64,000 bases of DNA from CBDCRK01 sp965220955 (lineage in GTDB: Bacteria > Desulfobacterota > Binatia > Bin18 > CBDCRK01). Location of the stretch: positions 56,122 to 120,121 of the forward strand of contig CBDCRK010000039.1 in the NCBI GenBank assembly GCA_965220955.1, read 5' to 3'. This document shows, piece by piece, positions 53,187 through 62,208 of this stretch (the stretch's first letter is position 1; each line of letters begins with the position of its first letter). The notes below the pieces were generated by a model. That model saw only the letters and a list, made by a program, of their open reading frames with translations. It made no database searches and was not told the origin of the DNA. The position numbers and the translations under genes were made by a program.

Positions 53187-53258
53187 CCAGACCCCTCACC
53201 CCAACCCCTTCGACTTGGCTCAGGGCAGGCCTCTCCCCAGGGGGGCGAGGGAGCTTTG
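53187..53258. repeat. REP-like insertion inside pglX with a second repeat nested in it
   Basis: CCCTCACCCCAACCCC and CTCTCCCCAGGGGGGCGAGG resemble halves of a GC-rich REP element. They are separated by TTCGACTTGGCTCAGGGCAG, itself repeat-like. Together they add about 24 in-frame residues (DPSPQPLRLGSGQASPQGGE) between FISVAWP and EENLKFIADSLGP, which should be nearly adjacent in PglX. Confidence 0.6.
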
Positions 53259-53769
53259 TTGGAAGAAAACCTCAAGTTCATTGCTGATAGCCTTGGCCCT
53301 AACCGTGGCGAACAACCCCATGACACGATCCGTCGCTATTTCGCTACCAGCTTCTTCAAGGACCACCTCAAGACCTACAAGCGCCGTCCCATCTACTGGC
53401 TTTTCTCCAGCGGTAAGCAGCGGGCCTTCCAGTGCCTTGTTTACTTGCATCGCTACCACGAAGGCACCCTGTCACGGATGCGGACAGAATACGTCATCCC
53501 GCTTCAGGGGAAGATTGCAGCCCGTATCGACCACCTTGCAGCGGATATTGCTGCTGCCGCCTCAACCTCGCACCGCAGAAAGCTGGAGAAGGAACGGGAC
53601 ACGCTCGTCAAGCAACAGGTAGAACTGCAAACCTTTGACGAAAAACTCCGACACTATGCCGATCAGCGGATTAGCCTCGATCTCGACGACGGTGTGAAGG
53701 TCAACTATGGGAAATTTGGTGATCTACTTGGCGGAGGTGAAGGCGGTCTGTGGGAAGGAAGAGGAATAA

Positions 53770-53818
53770 ACCACGAAATACACGAAAATACACGAAAAAC
53801 ACAAAATACGAAATACAA
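53770..53818 (+). repeat. CACGAAATACACGAAA-type repeat at the end of pglX
   Basis: CCACGAAATACACGAAAATA, then CACGAAAAACACAAAATACG, is a direct copy of the repeat. It supplies the last residues of the pglX frame (NHEIHENTRKTQNTKYKK) and lies just before the antitoxin's ribosome site. Confidence 0.7.
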
Positions 53819-53835
53819 AAAAAGGAGAACATAGA

Positions 53836-54069
53836 ATGCCACGCACTTTACCGTTCGACGCTGCGAAAAGCCATTTGCGGGAACTGGTCGAGGGAATGGT
53901 TCCCGGTGAAGAACTCGTGTTGACCTCGCAGGGTGAGCCGGTGGCGGCCATCACCCGGCCACCCCGAACCAGTTGGCCGTGTCAGCCGGGCTCGGCGAAA
54001 GATACGAAACACTGGATGGCCCCGGACTTCGACGCCCCGCTAGAGGACTTCAAGGAGTACATGGAATGA
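53836..54069 (+). CDS. Phd/YefM-type antitoxin
   Basis: A 77-residue antitoxin: DAAKSHLRELVEGMVPGEEL, then VLTSQGEPVAAITRPPR. This is the Phd fold (N-terminal DNA-binding strand-helix, VLTxxGxPVAxI) with an acidic C terminus (APDFDAPLEDFKEYME) that wraps the toxin. AAAAGGAG precedes the ATG. The stop overlaps the PIN toxin start (ATGA). It lies between pglX and pglZ, where type 1 BREX loci normally have no gene or an unrelated accessory gene. Confidence 0.82.
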   Translation: MPRTLPFDAAKSHLRELVEGMVPGEELVLTSQGEPVAAITRPPRTSWPCQPGSAKDTKHWMAPDFDAPLEDFKEYME

Positions 54070-54452
54070 CGCTCCTCCTCGATACCCACAGCGTCCTGTG
54101 GTTCTGGTGGGACGATCTGCAATTAAGCGAGACGGCCAAGCAAGCCATCTGCGATACGACGAACCGGAAACTCGTCAGCATAGCGAGTTGCTGGGAAATC
54201 GCCATCAAGGTGAGCCTGAAGAAGTTGGACCTTGGAGCGCCGTACCGAGGGTTCATCCACCAACACATGGTGCGTAACAACTTCGAGTTGTTGCAAATCA
54301 CCAACGAACACCTGGCCGGGCTCGTCGATTTGCCGTTTCACCACAGAGACCCATTCGACCGCATGCTGGTAGCTCAGTCGTTGTACGAACAGATTCCCAT
54401 TGTCAGTACCGATCCACAGCTTGACGCCTACGGGTTAACTCGCATCTGGTAG
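54066..54452 (+). CDS. PIN-domain toxin (VapC-like)
   Basis: A 128-residue PIN RNase: MTLLLDTHSVLWFWWDD with the first Asp, ASCWEIAIKVSLKKLDLG with Glu, HHRDPFDRMLVAQSL with Asp pair, and IPIVSTDPQLDAYG with the last Asp. This DTHxxLW / WExxIKxxxGKL pattern is the Phd-partner subgroup of VapC-like toxins. It is coupled to the antitoxin by ATGA and ends 10 bases before pglZ. All acidic residues are present, so it should be active. Confidence 0.85.
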   Translation: MTLLLDTHSVLWFWWDDLQLSETAKQAICDTTNRKLVSIASCWEIAIKVSLKKLDLGAPYRGFIHQHMVRNNFELLQITNEHLAGLVDLPFHHRDPFDRMLVAQSLYEQIPIVSTDPQLDAYGLTRIW

Positions 54453-54461
54453 CAACACACC

Positions 54462-57116
54462 ATGAGCAATTTCAACCAGGTCACCGCCGCGCTCGACCGT
54501 CTCTTCACCGACGAAGGTCAGCGGATCGTCTTTTGGCACGATCCGGCCCAGGAGTTTCTTGACTTCGTCGAAGCAACGCCCTCCTTTCAGTTCGACAACA
54601 CCCCGGTCAACCTCATCCGCCTGGATCAGATCGGTGCCTTGGAGACGAAAATTCGCCTCGAACGGGATGACCCCACGGGTCGGTATCTTCTTTACTCCCC
54701 CACCGAGGAACCCGATTACGAAAACGACTGGCTGCTCGACATTCGCTTGTACAGCCGGAGCTTCCGAGCCGACCGGGCTTCCATCATACTCCAAGAGCTT
54801 GGACTGGCAAACCAGTACCTGCGCCAGCATCTGGCCGATCGGTGTAAGTTCTTCGACAATAAGGATCGCCTCAAAAAGCTCCAGTCACTCGTCACCCCAG
54901 ACGATACAGAAGCCGATCTCGACCGTAATATGCTTGCTGTTGTGGTAAAAGCCGATCAGCCAGAGCTGTTTAACCTTATCCGCACTCTCTTCCACGCCTC
55001 CACCGAAGCAGAGGCCGGGGAAGAGCTTGACCTGAACACCCCACCCCCAACCTGGGAACAAGTCGAGAAGTTCGATCTTGATCAACCTTTCTGGTGGATG
55101 GTGAAGACAAGCTTTGGCTACAGCGAGGAGACGCCCAGCTTGCGCAACTTTCTCCTGCGCCTCTTGCTAACGGACTATGCCCATCATCTCCAGGGGAGTG
55201 TCCCCACCTCGTTGCAACACCTCTTATTGCCTAAGGCAGGTTGGTCTAATGTTGTTGTCTGCTTGGCCCAATGGCGGGACAGTAACAGCAAGAGGAGTAG
55301 TTATGATCGATTGTCGGCACAAGTGGCTGAGGTCCTCAGGCTGGACGACCACCTGCACGGCCTGGAGATTGACCAGTTGCTAGATGTGATGACGTTTCTG
55401 GCCGTTGAGAAAACAATTGCCCGTAACCTGCGGGACCGGGTGCAGTCCACCGTAGATACAATTGATGAGGAGGAAGTCCGAACCATTGCCACACGCAGGC
55501 AGGCTGGGCATTGGGCCGCATCTACCGTGGCGATCGACTCTGAGGTTCCCCATAAGGCACTTCATGCAGTGTACAACGCTCTGGTGGCGGCGGCGGATTT
55601 CTTTGCCCTTCGCAATCAGCACCGGCAAGGCTTCGACTTCGACAACGCCCAGGCCATGTATCACGCCTACGAAAGGGAGCTTTACCGTTTCGACCAGTTG
55701 TATCGTCATTTCTGCGAGGCTGCCGACCATGCCGAATCCCAGGGTTGGGGTATCCTGAAATCTTTAAGGGAAGATGTGGAAGCTTGCTACACCAACTGGT
55801 ATGTGACCAACCTGACCCTGAGTTGGGGCAAATTCGTTGAGCCGGGGGGTAGCGCCTCACTGCTGGCCAACTGGCAGATCTACAATGTGCCTGGCCAGCA
55901 GCGGTTCTTCCAGCGGTATGCCCGGCCACGCCTGGAGGAGGCTGAAAATCGGAAGGTGTACGTTATCATTAGCGATGCGTTCCGGTACGAGGCGGCGCAA
56001 GAACTCGTCCGTGAATTGAACGGTAAGTACCGCTTTCAGGCCGAGTTAAATTCTCAATTGGGTGTACTCCCGTCGTACACTGCTCTAGGAATGGCCAGCT
56101 TGCTGCCGCATAAGGCACTCGCCTATAAATCCAACGGTGACGTGCTTGTGGACGGCAAGCCCACATTGTCTCTGGCACAGCGAGACGAAATTCTGCAACC
56201 CAGGGGTGGCATAGCGTGTAAAGCTGACGACCTCATTGCCATGAAGAGAGAAGAGGGACGGGAGTTCGTTAGCGGCATAAGCGGGTGATTTACATCTACC
56301 ACAATGCTGTGGATGCGGTTGGCGATTCGGCATCCTACTGAGGGGAATACCTTTGAAGGGGTGCGAAAGGCGATCAACGAACTAGCTGCGCTCGTGGGTT
56401 ACGTCATCAATACCCTCAGCGGCAACCATGTCTTGGTTACGGCGGACCACGGGTTTCTGTTTACAGAGACTCCCCCTGGCGAGCCGGACAAGAGCAAGCT
56501 ATCCGAGAAGCCGCCTGGTACTGTGAAGGCCAAGAAACGCTACCTGCTCGGCCTCACCCTGCCGGATCACGATTCAACATGGCATGGCAAGACGGCGACT
56601 ACTGCTCATGCCGAGGGGGATATGGAGTTCTGGATTCCTAAGGGAGCCAATCGCTTTCATTTCACGGGTGGAGCAAGGTTTGTTCACGGCGGGGCTATGC
56701 TTCAGGAGATTGTTGTCCCGGTCATTACGGTAAAGCATGTCAGAGGCAAATCAGCCAAGGACACCCAGACCAAGCAGGTCACGGTGCAGGTATTAGGGGC
56801 TAACCATAGGATCACCACCCCCAGGCATCGGTTCGAACTGATCCAGATGGAATCGGTCAGTGATCGGGTGAAGGCGGCTACGCTTAAGATAGCGGTCTAC
56901 GAAGGGGAGGACCCGGTCACAAACATCGAGACCGTGACCTTTGACAGCGTTTCCGATAATATGAATGATCGTAAAAAGTGGGTGCATCTTGTGCTGCAAG
57001 ACCGCCAGTATGATAAGAAAACCCCTTATCGCCTTGTTTTGCGAGACGCCGGGACCGGCATCGAACAGCAGAGCGTGGAAGTGATTATTGACAGGGCATT
57101 CACCGATGACTTCTGA
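54462..57116 (+). pseudogene. pglZ: PglZ (BREX alkaline-phosphatase-superfamily protein), with two compensating indels and a stop
   Basis: PglZ has an alkaline-phosphatase-like metal domain essential for BREX. Residues 1-600 are well conserved (IVFWHDPAQEFLDFV, KVYVIISDAFRYEAAQELVR with metal-site residues). At about 56277-56278 two extra bases move the reading to KRVIYIYHNAVDAVGDSA. At about 56336 one further base restores the original frame at TEGNTFEGVRKAINELA and VLVTADHGFLFTET. In the original frame a TGA at 56286 truncates the protein. The net change is +3. The C-terminal 260 residues are otherwise open. It overlaps brxL by 11 bases. Confidence 0.88.
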
Positions 57117-59154
57117 CATAAATCCCATTGACACAAGTCTCGACGACCTGCTGAACCGGCATTTTGCCGGCAAGGTTGTGCGCAAAGACCTGACCAAGCT
57201 CATCAAGGAAGGGGCGAACGTGCCGGTGTACGTGCTTGAATATCTGCTCGGCTCGTATTGCGCCTCAAACGATGAAGCAATGATCGAAGACGGCCTGAAG
57301 ACCGTCAAGCGAGTGCTGGCCGAGAATTATGTTCGTCCCGATGAAGCCGAGAAGGTCAAATCAATCATCCGAGAGCGGGGAAGCCTGAAGGTCATTGATA
57401 AAGCAACGGTTAGACTGAACGAGAGGCGGGATGTCTATGAAGCGTTGCTCTCGAACCTTGGTACGGGGGGCGTCGAGGTTAGCAACACCACGGTTAAGGA
57501 GTATGAGAAGCTTCTGGTCGGGGGTATCTGGTGCATTGTTACGCTGGAGTACTTTTTCGAGGAGGGCCAGTGGGGATCCCCCTTCATTATGCGTGATTTG
57601 AAGCCAATCCAAATGCCCAACATGGACCTAGAGGAACTATTCGAAGGGCGGCGGGCATTCACCGAAGAACAATGGACTGATGTGCTACTCCGCTCGACCG
57701 GTATGGAGCCAACACACTTTGAGGAGCGGGTGAAATGGCATCTTCTGGCCCGCCTGATCCCACTGGTGGAGAACAACTTCAACGTTTGTGAACTTGGCCC
57801 TCGGGGTACGGGCAAGAGCCATATTTACAAGGAGATTAGCCCGAATAGCATTCTGATCTCTGGCGGTCAGACCACCGTGGCGAACCTGTTTTACAACTTG
57901 GCCCGGCACACAATCGGCTTAGTCGGGCTGTGGGACGTAGTGGCCTTCGACGAAGTAAGCGGTATCTCCTTTAAGGATAAGGATGGAGTGCAAATCCTAA
58001 AGGACTACATGGCGTCGGGGTCATTTGCCCGCGGGCGGGATGCTATCAACGCGAATGCCTCGATGGTCTTTGTCGGCAACCTCAACCAACCTGTTGACAC
58101 ATTGGTCAAAACAAGCCATCTGCTGGCTCCATTCCCCGAAGCCATGATCGACGCGGCGTTCTTTGATCGCTTTCATGCCTACATCCCAGGTTGGGAAATC
58201 CCCAAGATGCGGCCCGAGTTCTTTACCAACCAATATGGGCTGATCGTGGATTACCTGGCTGAGTTCATGCGGGAAATGCGCAAGCGCACCTTTGGCGATG
58301 CAGTGAATAAGTATTTCAAGCTAGGGCGAGACCTGAATCAACGGGACACCATTGCGGTGAAACACACGGTTTCTGGTCTCTTGAAGCTCCTCTACCCGCA
58401 CGAAGAGTACACCAAAGATGCCGTGGGTCGCTGCTTGGAATATGCTCTGGAAAGCCGCCGCCGAGTCAAAGAGCAATTGAAGAAGATTGGCGGCATGGAG
58501 TTCTTCGATGTCCATTTTAGCTATATCGACCAGGATACATTAGAAGAGAAATTCATCAGTATCCCAGAGCAAGGTGGTGGATCGCTGATTCCCGATGGCC
58601 CGCTGAACCCCGGTGTGCTGCACAGCGTTGCAACTGGCAGCGGGGGGCATCTTGGGCTATATCGGCTTGAAACACAGGTAACCTCGGGCAACGGAGCGCT
58701 AAGAACATCTGGCCTGGGCTCGAACAGCGCCGCCAGAGAGGCAATCAAGGTTGGCTTTGACTACTTTAAGGCCAATGCCTCTCGTGTCAGTGCATCGGTC
58801 AAAGCGGGTGATCATGATTATCACCTGCACATTGTGGAGCTGCATAACACCGGGCCAACGACTACCATGACGCTGGCTGCTTTTGTTGCTCTCTGTTCTG
58901 GTGTCCTTGGCAAACCGCTTCAATCGCAGTTGGTGGTCCTGGGCAGCATGAGCCTGGGAGGAAACATTACCCCTGTAGAGAACTTGGCCGAGTCTCTCCA
59001 GGTGGCCTTTGATGCCGGAGGTAAACGCATCCTGCTGCCGATGGTAAGCGTGGGAGACATTCCGACAGTCCCTGGGGAGTTATTTGCCAAGTTCCAGACA
59101 AGCTTCTATGCTGATCCCACCGACGCTGTGTTTAAGGCGTTGGGGGCAAATTGA
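57106..59154 (+). CDS. brxL: BrxL (BREX type 1 Lon-like AAA+ protein)
   Basis: A 682-residue BrxL. The N-terminal part is LLNRHFAGKVVRKDLTKLIK; the AAA+ core has Walker A GPRGTGKSH near 231 and Walker B WDVVAFDEVSG near 276, with SFARGRDAINANASMVFVGN; the C-terminal Lon-like domain has GPTTTMTLAAFVALCSGVLG and VVLGSMSLGGNITPVENLAE. The Lon Ser motif GPSAG is not retained, fitting a non-proteolytic DNA-associated role. I start at the ATG at 57106, which overlaps the end of pglZ. Frame intact. Confidence 0.92.
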   Translation: MTSDINPIDTSLDDLLNRHFAGKVVRKDLTKLIKEGANVPVYVLEYLLGSYCASNDEAMIEDGLKTVKRVLAENYVRPDEAEKVKSIIRERGSLKVIDKATVRLNERRDVYEALLSNLGTGGVEVSNTTVKEYEKLLVGGIWCIVTLEYFFEEGQWGSPFIMRDLKPIQMPNMDLEELFEGRRAFTEEQWTDVLLRSTGMEPTHFEERVKWHLLARLIPLVENNFNVCELGPRGTGKSHIYKEISPNSILISGGQTTVANLFYNLARHTIGLVGLWDVVAFDEVSGISFKDKDGVQILKDYMASGSFARGRDAINANASMVFVGNLNQPVDTLVKTSHLLAPFPEAMIDAAFFDRFHAYIPGWEIPKMRPEFFTNQYGLIVDYLAEFMREMRKRTFGDAVNKYFKLGRDLNQRDTIAVKHTVSGLLKLLYPHEEYTKDAVGRCLEYALESRRRVKEQLKKIGGMEFFDVHFSYIDQDTLEEKFISIPEQGGGSLIPDGPLNPGVLHSVATGSGGHLGLYRLETQVTSGNGALRTSGLGSNSAAREAIKVGFDYFKANASRVSASVKAGDHDYHLHIVELHNTGPTTTMTLAAFVALCSGVLGKPLQSQLVVLGSMSLGGNITPVENLAESLQVAFDAGGKRILLPMVSVGDIPTVPGELFAKFQTSFYADPTDAVFKALGAN

Positions 59155-59243
59155 GAGACAATCGCTGATCTCTACGAGTACGTCATTCGCAAGAAGAAGG
59201 AATTATCAGATCTGATAAAGTTTACTCAATAGGAGGGGGAACT

Positions 59244-60146
59244 ATGGAGCAGAAAATCTTAGTGGGTACTACAGATGGCTTCTATGAAGTAGGTGACAGC
59301 CAACGCCGGCAGTTGGCCGGGCACGAAGTGGGAGCACTAACAACTAGCGACTCCAGCTGGTGGGCCATTCTTGACCGTCGGGAGGTGTGGCGGTCCAACC
59401 CTAACGAAGCCTGGACTAAGGTTACGTCGATCGAGACCTTGAAGGCAAACTGCCTGTTGCCAAGTAGGGCCGGACTCCTTGTGGGGACATCGGATGCCTA
59501 CCTCTTTACCTTACAGGACAAAACCCTTGAGCCGGTCCGTTCCTTCGAAAAAGTACAGGGGCGGGCAGACTGGTATACCCCGTGGGGAGGCCCGCCCGAT
59601 GTTCGGTCAATGTCGGTAGATCCTTCCGGTACGGTTTATGTGAACGTGCACGTGGGCGGAGTGGTGCGTTCTAGCAATGGAGGGAAATCCTGGGAACCTA
59701 CCATTGATATGCATGCCGATGTCCACCAGGTTATCTTTGACCCAGGCTCAGGGCAGGTATTTGCAGCTTCAGGGTACGGTCTTGCCGTTAGCAACAACGG
59801 TGGTGAGTCCTGGCGATTTGATACCGAAGGGCTACATGGCAACTACCTGCGGGCAGTTACCGCTGCAAGTGGGACAGTGCTGGTCTCTGCTTCTACGGGT
59901 CCGTCGACAAAGCGTGCTGCCGTTTACCGCAAGCCCTTGGATAGTGCTGGGTCCTTTGAGCGCTGCCAAGAGGGTTTGCCCGAGTGGATCTCCGACAATA
60001 TCAACACCTTTTGCCTGGCAGCGTCAGGCTCCAGGGTGGCGTTTGGTACCTCTGAGGGGATAGTGTTTCTTTCGCTGGATGAGGGCCAGAGCTGGAATAT
60101 AGTGGCGGAAGGTCTGCAGCCGGTTCGCTCTGTGGCTCTGGCATGA
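59244..60146 (+). CDS. Asp-box (BNR) beta-propeller protein
   Basis: A 300-residue propeller of the photosystem-assembly/VPS10-like type. At least three Asp-box loops are visible: RSSNGGKSWE, VSNNGGESWR and SLDEGQSWN (SxDxGxxW). There is no signal peptide, so it is likely cytoplasmic. Members are glycosidase-like or scaffold proteins with no clear enzymatic residue here. AGGAGGGGG lies upstream. It follows the BREX locus and probably belongs to the chromosomal backbone. Confidence 0.75.
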   Translation: MEQKILVGTTDGFYEVGDSQRRQLAGHEVGALTTSDSSWWAILDRREVWRSNPNEAWTKVTSIETLKANCLLPSRAGLLVGTSDAYLFTLQDKTLEPVRSFEKVQGRADWYTPWGGPPDVRSMSVDPSGTVYVNVHVGGVVRSSNGGKSWEPTIDMHADVHQVIFDPGSGQVFAASGYGLAVSNNGGESWRFDTEGLHGNYLRAVTAASGTVLVSASTGPSTKRAAVYRKPLDSAGSFERCQEGLPEWISDNINTFCLAASGSRVAFGTSEGIVFLSLDEGQSWNIVAEGLQPVRSVALA

Positions 60147-60166
60147 TGGGGGGTACCTAAGACAAC

Positions 60167-61384
60167 TTACACTAATATCTTGCCCAAGGCATTGAGGAGC
60201 TGAAAAATTCCTAATCCAGCAGCAATAAGGACAACCCCAATGCCAAGCACGTTTGCAACAGTCCCGTTGGTATGCTCCTGTAGTAGGTCCCTGCGGTTCA
60301 TGACCACCAGAAGAAATCCGGCAATCAGGGGAAGAAGTGCGCCGTTGGCGGCCTGGGCAAGGACAATGGCTGTCACCGGGTTTTGCCCCAGAAATGCTGT
60401 GACAGTTCCCATAATAACAATAACAGCCCAGACCGCTCGAAACTTTGGGCTCCGTAAATTCTTCTCCCAGCCCAGAGCCCCTGAGATTGCATAAGCCGCT
60501 GCCAGGGGAGCTGTAATGGCGCTTGTCAGACCTGCCGCCAGGAGTCCGGTGGCAAAGAAATACTTGGCCGTCAATCCTAGCAGCGGCTCTAGCTGTTCGG
60601 CCATCATGACCGCGTTCTCTATCTTGGCGCCCTGTCCGAATAAGGCGGATGCTGCCGTTGTCACTATGGCCAGGGTAATGATCCCTCCAGTTGTTATTGC
60701 GAAAAAGGTATCAAGCCGTGACCGCGCAAGCGCTTGGCGGGTTGGTATGGATTCAGGCCACCTCTCCTGAACGGAACTGGCATGCAAGAATAGATTGTAG
60801 GGGACTACCGTGGTCCCTATAAGCGCTATAACCATAACCGGCGACCCTGTGGGAATGCTGGGTAAACATATCCCTGTCACTATGTCTCCTATATCCGGGA
60901 GAGCCATGATTGCCGTGAGCAAAAACACAGTGCTCATTGCGGCTACCATCACCACTAGCCCCCATTCTATGACTCTGTATGCCCCTGAGGCTAACAGCAA
61001 GAACGCCCCGGTTCCGACAACCAGCGCCCACACTTGCGGAGAGATACCGGTCAAAGCCTCAAGCGCTATGGCTGCCCCGGCTATGTTTCCGGTTTCGAAC
61101 GCAGCATTTCCCAGGGCTATAGCCACTACAACCAGAAGGACCGCAAGGATACTAAAGATCCGATTCTGGAACGTTGTTCGTAGTGCCTCCCCGAGCCCTG
61201 CTCGGCTCACTACTCCAAGCCGGGCGGCCATCTCTTGAAGTACAATGGTAGCAAAAGTGGAGAAGACTATCGCCCAAAGTAAAGTAAACCCAAAACTAGC
61301 CCCAGCCATGCTGGCGGTTGTTACCGTCCCTGGCCCAATGAATGCAGCCACTACCAAGAGACCGGGTCCCCCTAACCTGCTCAT
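60167..61384 (-). CDS. Nramp-related transporter with non-canonical metal site
   Basis: A 405-residue protein with about 11 hydrophobic helices. TM1 reads VAAFIGPGTVTTASMAGASF where classical Nramp has DPGN, and TM6 reads IGTTVVPYNLFLHASSVQ where classical members have A-x-x-MPHN. The ligand Asp, Asn and Met are thus Gly, Thr and Val-type residues, as in Nramp-related Mg or other substrate transporters. The cargo is unlikely to be Mn/Fe by the standard mechanism. A partial ribosome site (GGAG) precedes the ATG. Confidence 0.78.
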   Translation of the reverse strand: MSRLGGPGLLVVAAFIGPGTVTTASMAGASFGFTLLWAIVFSTFATIVLQEMAARLGVVSRAGLGEALRTTFQNRIFSILAVLLVVVAIALGNAAFETGNIAGAAIALEALTGISPQVWALVVGTGAFLLLASGAYRVIEWGLVVMVAAMSTVFLLTAIMALPDIGDIVTGICLPSIPTGSPVMVIALIGTTVVPYNLFLHASSVQERWPESIPTRQALARSRLDTFFAITTGGIITLAIVTTAASALFGQGAKIENAVMMAEQLEPLLGLTAKYFFATGLLAAGLTSAITAPLAAAYAISGALGWEKNLRSPKFRAVWAVIVIMGTVTAFLGQNPVTAIVLAQAANGALLPLIAGFLLVVMNRRDLLQEHTNGTVANVLGIGVVLIAAGLGIFQLLNALGKILV

Positions 61385-61465
61385 GTTTTGCCTACTCCGG
61401 GGTTGCCGGTTAGTAAAAAGACATGTTTCATTAGACGATTTCTCAAAATGAACTTCTCTAATCTT

Positions 61466-61600
61466 CTCCTTCCCCTCTGGCGGGGGAAGGTGGGGATAGG
61501 GGGGGGGGGAGGCTAAGGAGCGTCTATCCGTGCCCCGCGCTTTCTTTTCACCCCCACCCTAGCCCTCCCCCGTCAAGGGGGAGGGAATCGAGGGGGTAGA
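61466..61600. repeat. Pair of inverted REP-like GC-rich elements
   Basis: CCTTCCCC/GGGGGAAGG (61468-61475 with 61482-61490) and CCCTCCCCC/GGGGGAGGG (61563-61571 with 61577-61585) are two hairpins whose flanking text (GGTGGGGATAGGG versus CCCCCACCCTAGCCC) is mutually complementary. They form an inverted pair of one REP family, located between the transporter and a GxxExxY gene. Confidence 0.6.
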
Positions 61601-61642
61601 ATCTTTTACAGAAATCGCCTTAGCAGAGGGGCTGGCCTGGGG

Positions 61643-62047
61643 TCATTCTGCTATGGGCACATCAATGATCTCCACCTCATCTTTGGCGGCCTTCGATTTA
61701 GTAGGTTGGGGAAAATTAATGAGCAGACCAGAGGGGAGATCGAGTACGCGCAGGTAGTTTTCAATCTGCATCCTCTCTTTGTGTCCCGTACTCTCTACGG
61801 CCTTGAGTTCAATAACCAGTCTTTGCTCGCTGGGGCCAACAATGAGATCTGGTTTGCCCTCGCCCACATAGAAGCCTTCATAAAAGATGGGCACCACCCG
61901 TTGGGCCTCATAAGGAATGCCACGCAGCCGTAGAGCAACCTCAAAGGCTTTCTGATACACCACTTCATCAAACCCACTGCCCAGCTTATCGTATACGTCC
62001 TGGGCAATGCTGCGCAGGATTTCAAGAAGCATCGTATTGTCCGCCAT
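61643..62047 (-). CDS. GxxExxY-family protein, second copy
   Basis: A 134-residue GxxExxY protein: DVYDKLGSGFDEVVYQKAFE with the motif GFDEVVY, then GEGKPDLIV and VIELKAVEST, giving the same D-(x)-ExK-like layout as the copy at 49668. It is more diverged and lacks flanking CACGAAATACAC repeats. I start at the ATG at 62047, where AAAGGAGGTGG lies about 6-9 bases upstream; an earlier in-frame start at 62068 would include that site. REP elements lie downstream. Function unknown. Confidence 0.82.
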   Translation of the reverse strand: MADNTMLLEILRSIAQDVYDKLGSGFDEVVYQKAFEVALRLRGIPYEAQRVVPIFYEGFYVGEGKPDLIVGPSEQRLVIELKAVESTGHKERMQIENYLRVLDLPSGLLINFPQPTKSKAAKDEVEIIDVPIAE

Positions 62048-62208
62048 GCCCACCACCTCCTTTAGCAATTAAACCAGCACGCTTCCCAGTATCTCTAAAA
62101 TCCTCCTGCCGTCAAGTGTTGCTTGACAGGGGAGCAAGCTTACGGCTAGCCTTAACGGGTCTTTTTTCGGTGTACAAGTCTTTTTCCAGGACAAGGGCAA
62201 CTATTGTG

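Larger units (their letters stand above)
50084..53834 (+). pseudogene. pglX: PglX (BREX type 1 adenine-specific methyltransferase), interrupted by a stop, a frameshift and two repeat insertions
   Basis: PglX is the N6-adenine methyltransferase that marks self DNA in BREX. It starts MNRTKLKNYAPQARRDFIAA. An in-frame TAG occurs at 50282 (before IARQGFDQVMEAMAYTWFNR). A one-base insertion at about 50990 breaks the frame just before the SAM motif LLDPACGSGHILVEAYDLL. The catalytic NPPY is in AVATNPPYMNRKYL. The C-terminal half is one open frame with conserved stretches IYWLFSSGKQRAFQCLVYLH and GTLSRMRTEYVIPLQGKIAA. Two in-frame insertions lie at 52963-53089 and 53187-53258, and the C terminus reads into a third repeat. 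As written, no full methyltransferase can be made. Confidence 0.9.

Noticed and set aside
48713..53818. Interpretation of the CACGAAATACAC repeats as a CRISPR array
   Set aside because: Copies are unevenly spaced, occur in both orientations and contain genes between them; no unique spacers of constant length.
50084..53834. Phase variation of pglX through a homopolymer tract
   Set aside because: Neither the TAG nor the one-base shift lies in a homopolymer or simple repeat, so slippage switching as in some other Pgl/BREX systems is not supported.
59157..59229. Short frame TIADLYEYVIRKKKELSDLI after brxL
   Set aside because: No start codon; could be the tail of a lost gene, but 24 codons are not enough to support it.
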